Source: Methylobacterium radiotolerans JCM 2831
GTDB lineage: Bacteria > Pseudomonadota > Alphaproteobacteria > Rhizobiales > Beijerinckiaceae
Length of the DNA stretch: 64,000 nucleotides
Direction of reading: 5' to 3'
Assembly: GCF_000019725.1 (NCBI RefSeq)
Contig: NC_010505.1
Span: forward strand, 4,139,001-4,203,000
Positions 49,485 through 59,472 of the stretch are shown here, piece after piece. The notes beneath the pieces were generated by a model. That model saw only the letters and a list, made by a program, of their open reading frames with translations. It did not search any database and was not told the DNA's origin. Each line of letters begins with the position of its first letter. The first letter of the stretch is position 1. Position numbers and translations under genes: made by a program.

Positions 49485-50282
49485 CTACCGAGCCAGCGCG
49501 CTGATCTCGATCACGAACTTCCGCCGCAGCGCCCGCGAGAAGTCGCCGTAGCCGGCGGCCGCCAGCAGGAACGCCCCCGGACCGCCGATGACGTGCGCGC
49601 GGTACCACTGCTCCAGACTCGTCCGCTCCTGCGGCAGCGGGGTCGGGAGCAGGCCGTAGCCGGGCGCCCGGTAGGCGCCGGCCCCGACCACGTCGTTCTC
49701 GCCCGGCACCAGGATCGGCAGGCCGTTGACCGTCGCGCCGGTGTCGAGCAGCGACCGGTGCGCCTCCGTGAGGCTGTCGGCGTCGGTGCAGTTGTCGATC
49801 CCGTCGCCGGAGACGTCGACCACCACGCGCTCGGCCGGGACCGGCAGCGCCGGGAGCACGGCGGCGGTCACCGTGCGGAACATCTGGCCGAGGCAGGTGA
49901 ACTCGCCCGCCTGCCGCGGGGTGGCCCGGACTAGGGCCGCGGCCGCCGCGGCGTCGGCGCGGCCGGCGATCCGCCGCCATCCGACCGCGAGGTTCGCCCG
50001 GTCCGCCCAGGTGACCATCGCGAACAGGATCCCGCCCGGATTGCCGGTGATCGCGCCGAGGACCGACGGATCCTCCAGGGCCTCGGCGATGCCCTCCATC
50101 TGCAGCCGGAAGCGCGCGTCGTCGACGGATTGCGACACGTCCACGGAGACGACCAGCGCGGTGGCGACGCTCTCGGGCGCAGCTTGAACAGGCTCGGCTG
50201 TGGCGGGCGCGAGCCCGAGGAGCAGGAGGCCGGCGCCCCGCAGCACGCCGCGGCGGATCCGTCGCGAACCCGTCCGCATCAT
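49485..50282 (-). CDS. DUF1194 protein (von Willebrand factor A-like), exported
   Basis: Protein of 265 residues. A basic, RR-containing signal (SRRIRRGVLRGAGLLLLGLAP) is followed by a domain starting VATALVVSVDVSQSVDDARFRLQ, where DVSQS resembles the MIDAS metal site DxSxS of VWA domains; VVDVSGDGIDN is the second characteristic strand. These features define DUF1194, exported proteins of unknown job in alphaproteobacteria. Start at ATG 50282 (MMRTGS); the next codon is also ATG. It is isolated: the minus-strand 74-residue gene is 309 bp upstream. Confidence 0.85.
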   Translation of the reverse strand: MMRTGSRRIRRGVLRGAGLLLLGLAPATAEPVQAAPESVATALVVSVDVSQSVDDARFRLQMEGIAEALEDPSVLGAITGNPGGILFAMVTWADRANLAVGWRRIAGRADAAAAAALVRATPRQAGEFTCLGQMFRTVTAAVLPALPVPAERVVVDVSGDGIDNCTDADSLTEAHRSLLDTGATVNGLPILVPGENDVVGAGAYRAPGYGLLPTPLPQERTSLEQWYRAHVIGGPGAFLLAAAGYGDFSRALRRKFVIEISALAR

Positions 50283-50591
50283 CGGCCTCGGCGCTCCCGG
50301 AAGGCGCGGCCCTGCGGCCGTCGCGCATCCGTTAGGCCACGTTTCGACGTCGCGCGAAACCGGCCTTTCGGGGGGCCCGCCGCGCGGACCCGCCCGTCGG
50401 ACCGACGCGCCGCGGGGCAGGCCCGGATGCGCGTCGGCACGGTGTCGTTGGGCGCGAAGCCCGGCCCCGGTGAGGAAGGTTCGCTCCGGCGGCGGTGGCC
50501 CGCTCATCTCGGAGGTTGCCCGTCCTCCGGCCCTGTCCCTAGGCCGGCCGCGTGGTCGTCGCGGGCGGCCTCGGCCGCCCCGGAAGGTGCC
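50283..50591. other. Intergenic region with partial repeat-like segment
   Basis: The 309 bp hold no convincing gene. At 50506-50540 the sequence ATCTCGGAGGTTGCCCGTCC matches, with two changes, the middle of repeat copy B near 8549, so a decayed copy of that family may be present. No promoter was clearly recognised. Confidence 0.45.
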
Positions 50592-50816
50592 TCAGGCCGC
50601 CGCGGCCGCGAGCGCGTGCGGGTTGCCGTTCAGGCCGGCGCAGAGATCGTCGATCTCGGCGAGGTCCAGCGCCTCGCCGGCCCGGCCGGCGATGGTGTCG
50701 ATCAGGTGATCCTGACGGGGGTCGAACGGGTGACCCTGCATCCGGTAGAACTGGTAGTAGCGCAGCGCCGCCAGGACGGTGTCACGCTCGCGGTCGGTTA
50801 CGGTGAAGTGCTGCAT
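50592..50816 (-). CDS. Small conserved-looking hypothetical protein (74 aa)
   Basis: A 74-residue acidic cytosolic protein: QHFTVTDRERDTVLAALRYY at the start, then FYRMQGHPFDPRQDHLIDTI and a helical segment ending in polyalanine. It has a normal ribosome site (AGGGGAAG) before ATG 50816. No cysteine, signal or membrane segment. Similar short proteins with a conserved DRERxTVLAALRYYQ helix are frequent in alphaproteobacteria but lack a known function. It stands alone between longer gaps on both sides, so it should have its own promoter. Confidence 0.7.
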   Translation of the reverse strand: MQHFTVTDRERDTVLAALRYYQFYRMQGHPFDPRQDHLIDTIAGRAGEALDLAEIDDLCAGLNGNPHALAAAAA

Positions 50817-51112
50817 GGGTAGTCGCTTCCCCTTGTGGCTTCAACGAACGCTCGGGTAGGCCGCGACGCCGATCCCGAGCTTGACTGTTGTAACCCGTGG
50901 GCAACTGCCCGACCAGTTCTTGACAGCTCGCGCCGATGTGATTCGCGTCATTTAAGATTTTGATCCTGCCCCGGGCCGGCCGGTCACGGATCGAAAAGAT
51001 CTACTCGGACAATGACTTGGCAGGATCGACGGCGAGCGCCGCGCGGTCGGGCCTGTCCGCGGCCCGTCACGAATCCCCGCGCGGGACCCGCGCCGCCGGT
51101 CCCGCGCCCGCC

Positions 51113-51826
51113 TCAGAGGCCGAGCTCGGCCAGGTAGCGCGGCAGCGCGGCGCTCGCCGGCCCGTAGCGGGCATCGTCGAAGGCGTCGGCATTGTCGGAC
51201 GGCTCCAGGTTGACCTCGCAGGTCGGGATGCCGAGGGCCCGCGCCTGCCGCACGTAGCCCGCGGCCGGGTAGACCGCCCCCGACGTGCCCACCGCCACGA
51301 ACAGGTCGGCCTCGGCCAGCGCCGCCTCGATCGCGTCGAGGTGCATCGGCATCTCGCCGAACCAGACCACGTCCGGCCGCATCCGGCCCGCCGCGCCGCA
51401 GGCGGGGCAGCTGTCTGCCCGGCTGAGGTCGGCCCGCCACGGCGTGACAGCGGTGCAGGCGCAGCAGCGGGCCTTGAGCAACTCGCCGTGCATGTGGGTG
51501 ATCGCCCGCGAGCCGGCCCGCTCGTGCAGGTCGTCGACGTTCTGCGTGCACAGGAACAGCCGCCCGCCCCGCGCGGCGATCCGCGTCTCGGCCCGCGCCA
51601 GGGCACGATGCGCGGCGTTCGGCTCGGCCGCGACCACGCCGCGGCGGCGATGGTCGTAGAAGTCGAGCACCGTGTCAGGGTCGGCCGCGTAGGCCTCCGG
51701 GGTGGCGAGCTTCATCGGGTCGAACCGCGCCCAGATCCCGCCGCGGTCCCGGAACGTGCCGAGCCCGCTCTCGGCCGAGACGCCGGCCCCGGTGAGCACG
51801 AAGATCGTCCTGGGATGGTCCGTCAT
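51113..51826 (-). CDS. cobB: NAD-dependent protein deacylase, sirtuin family
   Basis: Sirtuin of 237 residues. NAD-binding motif GAGVSAESGLGTFRDRGG near 13-30, TQNVDDLHERAG near 103, catalytic His in HMHGELLKARC and four zinc cysteines (CCAC, CPAC) are intact. The class III signature is present: ATPEAY followed by FYDHRR gives the Tyr and Arg that bind succinyl or malonyl groups, so it likely removes acidic acyl groups as well as acetyl, like E. coli CobB. It would reverse the Pat-like acetyltransferase at 21.8-24.5 kb. Start at ATG 51826. Confidence 0.94.
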   Translation of the reverse strand: MTDHPRTIFVLTGAGVSAESGLGTFRDRGGIWARFDPMKLATPEAYAADPDTVLDFYDHRRRGVVAAEPNAAHRALARAETRIAARGGRLFLCTQNVDDLHERAGSRAITHMHGELLKARCCACTAVTPWRADLSRADSCPACGAAGRMRPDVVWFGEMPMHLDAIEAALAEADLFVAVGTSGAVYPAAGYVRQARALGIPTCEVNLEPSDNADAFDDARYGPASAALPRYLAELGL

Positions 51827-51946
51827 GGGCTGCTCCTGCGCGCCGGAGATTGGCCGGATCTGTCCGCTGGTTGGCGGTGCGGTTTCTTTCCCGCTGCGTC
51901 CGCTCGGTGAATGCTGCGGCTCGCTTCACCGAGCGGGAGACACGAA

Positions 51947-52507
51947 ATGTCCGATGTTGCGCTGCTGGTCATCGATGTCCAGGAATCCTTCCGGCACAGG
52001 CCCTTCTGGAACGACGCCGATGTCCCGCCCTTCACCGCGCGCCTTCAGGCGCTCATCGACGGCGCCGCCGCGCGGCGGATCCCGGTCCTGCAGGTGTTGC
52101 ACGTCGCCGAGAGCGGACTGTTCGCCATCACCTCTGGCCACGTTCGCACCCTCGAGCCGGTCGTGATCACGCCGACGGCCATCTTCCACAAGCGCCGGCA
52201 CAGCGCCCTTGTCGAGACCGGCCTGTCCGGCTGGCTGACGCAGCACGGTATCCGCCGGCTGATCGTGTCGGGCATCCGGACCGAGCAATGCTGCGAGACC
52301 ACGGCCCGCCACGCCTCCGACAGCGGCTGGCAGATCGATTTCGTGACGGAGGCCACCCTGACTTTCGCCATGACTCATCCGAACGGCCGCCGTTTCAGCG
52401 CCGACGACATCAAGGCCCGGACCGAGCTGGTGCTGGCCGACCGGTTCGCCCGGATCGCCACGGTGGATCAGGCGCTGGCCGGCCCGGACCTGCCGGTCGC
52501 CGCGTGA
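51947..52507 (+). CDS. Cysteine hydrolase, isochorismatase superfamily
   Basis: A 186-residue enzyme with the isochorismatase-like fold. The triad is visible: Asp in LLVIDVQESF near 11, Lys in FHKRRHSAL near 84 and Cys in SGIRTEQCCETTARHA near 119, all in standard places. Members hydrolyse N-carbamoyl compounds, nicotinamide, ureidoacrylate or oxamate. ATG 51947 begins MSDVALLVIDVQ. It is translationally coupled to the downstream GlxA-type regulator (GTGA overlap) and lies 1.2 kb before a hydantoinase, so an N-carbamoyl or amide substrate made by that enzyme is a reasonable guess. Confidence 0.9.
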   Translation: MSDVALLVIDVQESFRHRPFWNDADVPPFTARLQALIDGAAARRIPVLQVLHVAESGLFAITSGHVRTLEPVVITPTAIFHKRRHSALVETGLSGWLTQHGIRRLIVSGIRTEQCCETTARHASDSGWQIDFVTEATLTFAMTHPNGRRFSADDIKARTELVLADRFARIATVDQALAGPDLPVAA

Positions 52508-53604
52508 GCGGGGCGGCCCGGCACATCCCGGTCCTCGTGGTCCTGCCGCCGCGCGCGCTGCTGCTCGACCTCGCCGGCCCGCTGGAGGTCCTGCGCATCG
52601 CCGGCACCGTCCAGGACCGGGTCGGCTTCGCGGTGGCGTACGCGGCGCCGCGGGCGCTCACCCGCTGCTCGATCGGGCTCGACCTGGGCGGGGCCGGACC
52701 TCTGCCGGATACGGTGGCCGACGGGACGGTCGTGCTCCTGCCGGGCTCCGCGACGCGGGTGCTCGGCGACGCGCCGGAGCGGGCGGCCGACGCCGACGCC
52801 GACGCGGAGGCCGAGATCGTCGCGTGGCTGCGCGGCGCCGTCCGGCCGGGCCACACCGTCGCGACCGTCTGCGAGGGCGCGCTACTGGCGGCGCGGGCCG
52901 GGCTCCTCGACGGCTACGCCTGCACCACCCACCACGCCAGCTGCGACCGGCTGCGGGCGGCGGCGCCCCGGGCCCGGGTGCTGGAGAACCGCCTGTTCGT
53001 GCAGGACCGCGACCGGTTCAGCAGCGCCGGCGTCACGGCCGGCATCGACCTGATGCTGCACCTCGTGGCGGAGTGGGCGGGCCCGGCGACGGCGGTTGCC
53101 GTCGCGCGGGCGCTCGTCGTGTACATGCGGCGCGGGCCCGACGACCCCCAGCTCTCGCCCTGGCTCGAGGGGCGCAGCCACCTGCACCCGGCGGTGCACC
53201 GGGCCCAGGACGCGATCGCCGCCGACCCGGCCCGAGACTGGTCGCCGGCGCTGCTCGGCCGGTTCGTGGGCGCGAGCCCGCGCAACCTCGCGCGGCTGTT
53301 CCGGCTCCACGCGGGCATGACGGTGACGGACGCGGTCAACCGGTCCCGCGTCGCGCTGGCCCGCGACCTGATCGCGCGGAGCGATCTCGGCCTGGAGCGG
53401 ATCGCCGAGCGGGCCGGCTTCGGCTCTGCCCGGCACATGCGCCGCGTCTGGCGGCAGTTCCACGCGGCGGCGCCGTCGAGCCTGCGCGCTCGATCCGCGG
53501 ATGTGGCGGCCGAGCCGGCCAACCCGCGGCCCGTAGGCCGGGATGCTGCACGGAACCCCGCGAAACACCCGCCCTCGCGAGCGGAGCGAAGCGATCCAGG
53601 GTAG
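52504..53604 (+). CDS. GlxA family AraC-type transcriptional regulator
   Basis: Regulator of 366 residues. The N-terminal half is a DJ-1/PfpI-like domain: IPVLVVLPPRALLLDLAGPLE, VLLPGSATRV and VATVCEGALLAARAGLLDG, the Cys in CEGAL being the usual ligand-pocket residue. The C-terminal AraC helix-turn-helix pair begins near 245 and includes GRFVGASPRNLARLFRLHAG and RIAERAGFGSARHMRRVWRQ. The GTG start (52504) overlaps the hydrolase stop. Such proteins sense small metabolites and activate catabolic genes, here perhaps the hydantoinase/ABC block downstream. The last ten codons are read out of an interspersed repeat. Confidence 0.9.
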   Translation: MSGAARHIPVLVVLPPRALLLDLAGPLEVLRIAGTVQDRVGFAVAYAAPRALTRCSIGLDLGGAGPLPDTVADGTVVLLPGSATRVLGDAPERAADADADAEAEIVAWLRGAVRPGHTVATVCEGALLAARAGLLDGYACTTHHASCDRLRAAAPRARVLENRLFVQDRDRFSSAGVTAGIDLMLHLVAEWAGPATAVAVARALVVYMRRGPDDPQLSPWLEGRSHLHPAVHRAQDAIAADPARDWSPALLGRFVGASPRNLARLFRLHAGMTVTDAVNRSRVALARDLIARSDLGLERIAERAGFGSARHMRRVWRQFHAAAPSSLRARSADVAAEPANPRPVGRDAARNPAKHPPSRAERSDPG

Positions 53605-53652
53605 CGCCCCGCTCTCCGGCGTCGCGCGGCCCTGGCTCACTGCGCGGCGCGG
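53575..53652. repeat. Interspersed palindromic repeat, copy D
   Basis: CTCGCGAGCGGAGCGAAGCG followed by ATCCAGGG, with a right arm CGGCCCTGGCTCACTGCGC (53627 onward) giving an imperfect inverted repeat. It shares the GAGCGNAGCGAAGCRAYCC core with copies A-C. Its left arm supplies the final codons and stop (TAG at 53602-53604) of the GlxA-type gene. Confidence 0.7.
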
Positions 53653-53768
53653 GTGGATGGACCGACGCGGCCGCCTGTGACCTCCTGCCCCGCCGACCCC
53701 GTCCGCCCGAATCGGCGCGGACCGTGCATCGGCCCGGCGCGCCCGTTGGCGCGGAAGGAGTGAGCGGC

Positions 53769-55196
53769 ATGCCCGAATTCGATCTTGCCATCCGGGGCGG
53801 CACGGTGGTCACGGCGAGCGACACGGTCCGGGCCGATGTCGGCGTGCGCGGCGGCCGGATCGTCGCGGTGGCCGAGGGCATCGCCGACGCGGCCCGGGTG
53901 ATCGACGCCTCCGGCCTGCTGGTGCTGCCCGGCGGCATCGACAGCCACGTCCACATCGCCCAGGAGTCCGGCCCCGGCATCGTCATGGCCGACGATTTCG
54001 CCAGCGCCACCCGGGCGGCGGCGGCCGGCGGCAACACCTGCGTGATGCCCTTCGCGCTCCAGCCCCGGGGCGCCTCCCTGCGCGGTGCGGTCGACGCCTA
54101 CAGGGCCCGGGCCGAGGGCCAGTGCCACGTCGACGTGGCGATCCACATGATCATCTCGGACCCGAGCGAGGCGGTGCTCGGCCAGGAGCTGCCGGCTCTG
54201 GTCGCCGACGGCTACACCTCGTTCAAGGTCTTCATGACCTACGACGACCTCGTCCTGAACGACCGCCAGCTCCTCGACGTGTTCCACGTCGCGCGGCGGC
54301 AGGGCGCCCGGGTCATGGTCCACGCCGAGGGCTACGACGCGATCCGCTACCTCAGCGAGCGGCTGGAGCGGGCGGGCGAGACCAGGCCCTACGGCCACGC
54401 CCTGTCGCGCCCCGAGATCGTCGAGCGGGAGGCGGCGCACCGGGCGATCAGCCACGCCGAGCTGATCGACCTGCCGATCGTCATCGTCCACGTCTCGGGC
54501 CGCGAGGCCACCGAGCAGATCGCCTGGGCGCAGGCGCGGGGCCTGAAGATCCGGGCCGAGACCTGCCCGCAATACCTGACGCTGACGGCCGAGGACATGA
54601 AGGGACTCGGCCAGGAGGATCTCATGGCGGGGGCGAAGTACGTCTGCTCGCCGCCGACGCGGGACGTCGAGAGCCAGGAGGCGGTCTGGTCGGGGATCCG
54701 GCGCGGGATCTTCGACGTGGTCTCCTCCGACCATTGCCCGTTCCGCTACGACGACCCGCAGGGCAAGCTGAACCCGCGGGGTAAGACCTCCTTCCGCTGG
54801 ATCCCGAACGGCATCCCCGGCATCGAGACGCGGCTGCCGGTGTTCTTCTCGGAAGGGGTCTCGAAGGGGCGGATCAGCCTCAACCAGTTCGCCGCGCTGA
54901 CCGCCACCAACCACGCCAAGCTGTACGGGCTCTACCCGCGCAAGGGCTCGATCGCTCCGGGCTTCGACGCCGACCTCACGCTTTGGGATCCGAACCGGCG
55001 CGAGACCATCCGCCAGGCGAACCTGCACCACGGCTCCGACTACACGCCGTGGGAAGGCTTCGACGTCACCGGCTGGCCGGTGGTGACGATCGCGGGCGGG
55101 CAGGTGATCGCCGAGGACGGCCGGGTCCTGTCCGAGCCGGGCCGCGGGCGGGTGCTCGACCGGGCCGTCGACCCGGCCGAGCGGCGGGACGCCTGA
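53769..55196 (+). CDS. Dihydropyrimidinase / D-hydantoinase
   Basis: Cyclic amidohydrolase of 475 residues opening a ring amide (hydantoin or dihydropyrimidine) to the N-carbamoyl amino acid. Metal ligands: HVHIAQ near residue 58-63, carboxylated Lys in SFKVFMTYDD near 153, His in MVHAEGYD near 184 and VHVSGREA near 240, and Asp in SSDHCPFRYDD near 322. All are in family positions, so it should be active. Start at ATG 53769. It heads a block with a polyamine-type ABC importer 49 bp later, indicating substrate uptake and hydrolysis in one operon. Confidence 0.93.
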   Translation: MPEFDLAIRGGTVVTASDTVRADVGVRGGRIVAVAEGIADAARVIDASGLLVLPGGIDSHVHIAQESGPGIVMADDFASATRAAAAGGNTCVMPFALQPRGASLRGAVDAYRARAEGQCHVDVAIHMIISDPSEAVLGQELPALVADGYTSFKVFMTYDDLVLNDRQLLDVFHVARRQGARVMVHAEGYDAIRYLSERLERAGETRPYGHALSRPEIVEREAAHRAISHAELIDLPIVIVHVSGREATEQIAWAQARGLKIRAETCPQYLTLTAEDMKGLGQEDLMAGAKYVCSPPTRDVESQEAVWSGIRRGIFDVVSSDHCPFRYDDPQGKLNPRGKTSFRWIPNGIPGIETRLPVFFSEGVSKGRISLNQFAALTATNHAKLYGLYPRKGSIAPGFDADLTLWDPNRRETIRQANLHHGSDYTPWEGFDVTGWPVVTIAGGQVIAEDGRVLSEPGRGRVLDRAVDPAERRDA

Positions 55197-55245
55197 ACGA
55201 CGCGCTGGCCCGCCGCTTGCCTGCAGCCCCCGGGGGGAGAACCGC

Positions 55246-56241
<996 letters not shown>

Positions 56242-56258
56242 CCCGTAGGGAGACGACT

Positions 56259-57521
56259 ATGGACCTGCCCTCGAAGCCGAGCCGCCGCACGCTCCTGAAG
56301 GGGGCGGCCGCGCTCGCCGCGACGCCGGTGACCGGCTTCCCGGCGGTGCACGCCGCCGAGCCCGTGACCCTGCGCTACCTCGGGACCGCGGTGAACCAGT
56401 CCGCCGACATCGCCCGGAAGGTGAAGGAGGATCTCGGCCTGACCATCGAGTACATCCCGGTGGTGACGGACGAGGTGACCAAGCGGGCGGTCACCCAGCC
56501 GAACTCCTTCGACCTGATCGACACCGAGTATTTCAGCCTCAAGAAGATCCTGCCCTCCGGCAACCTGCAGGGCATGGACGCCGGGCGGATCAAGCTCGCC
56601 GACAAGATCTCTTCCATTTTCACCAAGGGGGAAGTGGCGGGAAAGCGGATCGGCGACCAGGGCACGGCGCCCCGCAAGGTCTTCTACCTGGAGGGCCAGG
56701 AGTCCAAAAAATTTGCCGGCGAACAGACCGGGTGGATCTCGCTGATCCCGACCGTCTACAACGCCGACACGCTGGGCATCCGGCCGGACCTGATCAAGGT
56801 GCCCGTCACGAGCTGGAAGGAGCTCCTGAACCCGGCCTTCAAGGGCAAGGCCTCGATCCTCAACATCCCGTCGATCGGCATCATGGACGCCGCCATGGTG
56901 GTGGAGGCGACCGGCGACTACACCTACGGCGACAAGGGCAACATGACGAAGCCCGAGATCGACCGCACCATCAAGGTGCTGATCGAGGCCAAGCGCGCCG
57001 GCCAGTTCCGGGCCTTCTGGCAGGACTTCAACGAATCCGTGAACCTGATGGCCTCGGGCGAGACGGTGATCCAGTCGATGTGGTCGCCCGCCGTCACCAA
57101 GGTGCGGGCGCAGGGCGTGCCCTGCACCTACCAGCCGCTGAAGGAGGGCTACCGGGCCTGGGCCTCGGGCTTCGGCATCCCCAAGACCCTGAGCGGCAAG
57201 AAGCTCGACGCCGCCTACGATTTCATCAACTGGTTCCTGTCGGGCTGGGCCGGGGCCTACCTCAACCGGCAGGGCTACTACTCGGCCGTGCTGGAGACCG
57301 CCCAGGCGAACATGCAGCCCTACGAGTGGGCCTTCTGGATGGAGGGGAAGCCCGCCGAGAAGGACATCCTCGGCCCCGACGGCACCCTGATCGAGAAGGC
57401 CGGCGCCACCCGCGACGGCGGCTCCTTCGACGCGCGGATGGGCGCGGTCGCCTGCTGGAACGCCGTGATGGACGAGAACACCTACATGGTGCGCAAGTGG
57501 AACGAGTTCATCGCGGCGTGA
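56259..57521 (+). CDS. ABC transporter periplasmic substrate-binding protein, Tat signal
   Basis: A 420-residue binding protein of the spermidine/putrescine (PBP2) class. Its signal KPSRRTLLKGAAALAATPV is a textbook Tat motif, cut near HAAEP. The mature part starts VTLRYLGTAVNQSADIARKV; PSIGIMDAAMVVEATGDYTYG and FNESVNLMASGETVIQSMWS near 270-295 are typical of the family. Substrate is not set by sequence; the neighbouring hydantoinase suggests a cyclic ureide or imide rather than a polyamine. A strong hairpin follows the gene and may set its abundance over the permeases. Confidence 0.93.
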   Translation: MDLPSKPSRRTLLKGAAALAATPVTGFPAVHAAEPVTLRYLGTAVNQSADIARKVKEDLGLTIEYIPVVTDEVTKRAVTQPNSFDLIDTEYFSLKKILPSGNLQGMDAGRIKLADKISSIFTKGEVAGKRIGDQGTAPRKVFYLEGQESKKFAGEQTGWISLIPTVYNADTLGIRPDLIKVPVTSWKELLNPAFKGKASILNIPSIGIMDAAMVVEATGDYTYGDKGNMTKPEIDRTIKVLIEAKRAGQFRAFWQDFNESVNLMASGETVIQSMWSPAVTKVRAQGVPCTYQPLKEGYRAWASGFGIPKTLSGKKLDAAYDFINWFLSGWAGAYLNRQGYYSAVLETAQANMQPYEWAFWMEGKPAEKDILGPDGTLIEKAGATRDGGSFDARMGAVACWNAVMDENTYMVRKWNEFIAA

Positions 57522-57544
57522 GGGCGGTGGGCGCCGCCGCCTCT

Positions 57545-57575
57545 CCCCGCCCCCTCCCCCGCGGAGGGGGGCGGG
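57545..57575 (+). other. Intra-operon hairpin between binding protein and permease genes
   Basis: CCCGCCCCCTCC (57546-57557) pairs with GGAGGGGGGCGGG (57563-57575), 12 pairs with a one-base bulge. Such hairpins after a binding-protein gene commonly protect its mRNA or reduce read-through so that the binding protein exceeds the membrane subunits. Confidence 0.55.
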
Positions 57576-57603
57576 ATGCATCGGCGCGCGGGGGGCGAAT
57601 CCG

Positions 57604-58539
57604 ATGACCGATCTCGCCCTGCCCGCCGCCGCGGCCGCCGAGCGGACCGCGGCGCCCGCCGTCGCGGCGCGCCCCCGCCGCCGCGCCCTCGCCTATCTCC
57701 AGGCCGCCCCGCTGGCCCTCGTCTTCCTGATCTTCCTCGTGGTCCCGCTGGTGCTCACCGGGATCGTCTCGCTCTGGGAGTACAACGAGTACGAGATCAT
57801 CCCGGCGCTCACCCTTCAGAACTACGCCGACGTGTTCGACGGCTGCCTGTCGGCCGACCTCTGCACCACGGTGCGCACCTATCTCTCGACGGTGAAGTTC
57901 GTCGTGCTGACGCTGGCGATCACCCTGCCGCTCGGCTTCGCCGTCGCGTACTTCCTGGCCTTCCACGTCCGCTCGGGCACGGTGCGGATGGGCCTGTTCC
58001 TGCTCTGCACGATCCCGTTCTGGACCTCGAACGTGATCCGCATGATCTCGTGGATCCCGCTGCTCGGCCGCAACGGCCTCGTCAACGACACGCTGCGCAG
58101 CCTCGGGCTGATCCGCGCGCCGATCGAGGGCCTGCTCTACTCCGACTTCGCGGTGGTCCTGGCATTCGTGCACCTCGACACGGTGTTCATGATCGTGCCG
58201 ATCTTCAACAGCCTCGCGCGCATCGACCGGCGGCTGATCGAGGCGGCGCGCGACGGCGGCGCGTCCGGCGCGCAGATCCTCTGGAACGTGATCCTGCCGC
58301 TCGCCAAGCCCGGCATCGCCATCGGGACGATCTTCGTGACGACGCTGGTGATGGGCGACTTCGTCACCGTCGGCGTCATGGGCGGCCAGCAGATCGCCAG
58401 CGTCGGCAAGGTGATCCAGGTGCAGATGTCCTACCTGCAGTTTCCGGCCGCCGCCGCCAACGCCGTGGTGCTGCTCGCCGCGGTGCTGCTGATGATCCTG
58501 GGGCTCACCCGGATGATCGACCTCCGGCGGGAGCTGTAG
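57604..58539 (+). CDS. ABC transporter permease (PotB type)
   Basis: Permease of 311 residues with six membrane helices, the first at LALVFLIFLVVPLVLTGIVS near residue 38. The EAA loop, which docks on the ATPase, reads RRLIEAARDGGASGAQILWNV near 210-230. It contains a large periplasmic loop with two cysteines (GCLSADLC). Belongs to the PotB/PotH class of polyamine-like importers. The start of the coding part has about 30 Ala/Arg-rich residues before the first helix. It is 3 bp before the start of the second permease gene. Confidence 0.93.
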   Translation: MTDLALPAAAAAERTAAPAVAARPRRRALAYLQAAPLALVFLIFLVVPLVLTGIVSLWEYNEYEIIPALTLQNYADVFDGCLSADLCTTVRTYLSTVKFVVLTLAITLPLGFAVAYFLAFHVRSGTVRMGLFLLCTIPFWTSNVIRMISWIPLLGRNGLVNDTLRSLGLIRAPIEGLLYSDFAVVLAFVHLDTVFMIVPIFNSLARIDRRLIEAARDGGASGAQILWNVILPLAKPGIAIGTIFVTTLVMGDFVTVGVMGGQQIASVGKVIQVQMSYLQFPAAAANAVVLLAAVLLMILGLTRMIDLRREL

Positions 58540-58541
58540 CG

Positions 58542-59429
58542 ATGGACCAGCCCCGCGGCCGCGCCTTCTACCTGCTGGCGGCGGTCTTCGCCCTCTACGT
58601 CCTGTTCCTCTACGGGCCGACCCTGACGATCCTGGCGCTCAGCTTCCAGGGCCCGTCCGGCGGCTTGACCTTCCCGATGAACGGGGTCTCGACCCACTGG
58701 TTCGCCAAGCTGTGGGAAGGCGTCGGCGTCGTCGACATCTGGGCGGCGTTCCGGCGCTCCCTGGCCCTCGGCCTCGCAGTGATGGCGCTCACCGTGGGGA
58801 TCGCGTTCTACGCCGGCCTCGCCTTCCGGAAGGGGTTTCGCGGGGCCGGCCTCGTCTTCGCCCTCGCCGTGTCGAGCCTGATCGTGCCCTCGATCGTGGT
58901 CTCGCTGGGGATCGGGCTGGAGTTCCGGCTCCTCGACGACGCCGTGAAGGCCCTCGCGGCCGCGACCGGCTGGGGATTCCTGCAGGACCACGGCACGCTG
59001 ATGGGCCTCTACACCTCGGCGCTGGGGGCGCACCTCACTTGGACGCTGCCCTTCGGCCTGCTGATCATGTTCGCGGTGTTCAACCGGTTCGACCCGGCCT
59101 ACGAGGAGGCCGCCCGCGACCTCGGCGCCAGCGGCCCGCAGACGCTCCGGCACGTGGTCGTGCCGATCCTCGCGCCCGCGCTCGTCGGCGTCGCGCTGTT
59201 CGGCTTCACCCTGTCGTTCGACGAACTCGCCCGCACCAGCCAGGCGATCGGCGGCCGCAACACCCTGCCGCTGGAGCTGCAGGGCCTGACCACCACGGTG
59301 ACGACGCCGGAGATCTACGCCCTCGGCACGGTGACCACGGCGGTCTCGGCGCTGGTGATCGGCACGGCGCTCGGCCTGACCCTGTGGCTGCAGAAGCGCC
59401 GGGCGCGGCGGGCGCTGGCGGGCCTGTGA
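58542..59429 (+). CDS. ABC transporter permease (PotC type)
   Basis: Second permease, 295 residues, six membrane segments, with EAA loop PAYEEAARDLGASGPQTLRHV near 186-205. First helix is FYLLAAVFALYVLFLYGPTL near residue 9. It completes the importer: ATPase, binding protein and two different permeases in order. The ATG at 58542 is almost adjacent to the previous stop codon, so the pair is co-translated. Beyond the gene, 130 bp lead to the rplY leader, and no terminator for this operon was found other than that hairpin region. Confidence 0.93.
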   Translation: MDQPRGRAFYLLAAVFALYVLFLYGPTLTILALSFQGPSGGLTFPMNGVSTHWFAKLWEGVGVVDIWAAFRRSLALGLAVMALTVGIAFYAGLAFRKGFRGAGLVFALAVSSLIVPSIVVSLGIGLEFRLLDDAVKALAAATGWGFLQDHGTLMGLYTSALGAHLTWTLPFGLLIMFAVFNRFDPAYEEAARDLGASGPQTLRHVVVPILAPALVGVALFGFTLSFDELARTSQAIGGRNTLPLELQGLTTTVTTPEIYALGTVTTAVSALVIGTALGLTLWLQKRRARRALAGL

Positions 59430-59472
59430 TCGATGCCGGACGGTCAGGCCGCCATGGGTCGGCGGCGCCGCA

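Noticed and set aside
50895..51010. TTGACA at about 50919 as a plus-strand promoter.
   Set aside because: No good minus-10 box occurs at 16-18 bp and no plus-strand gene begins until 51947, far beyond the minus-strand sirtuin gene.
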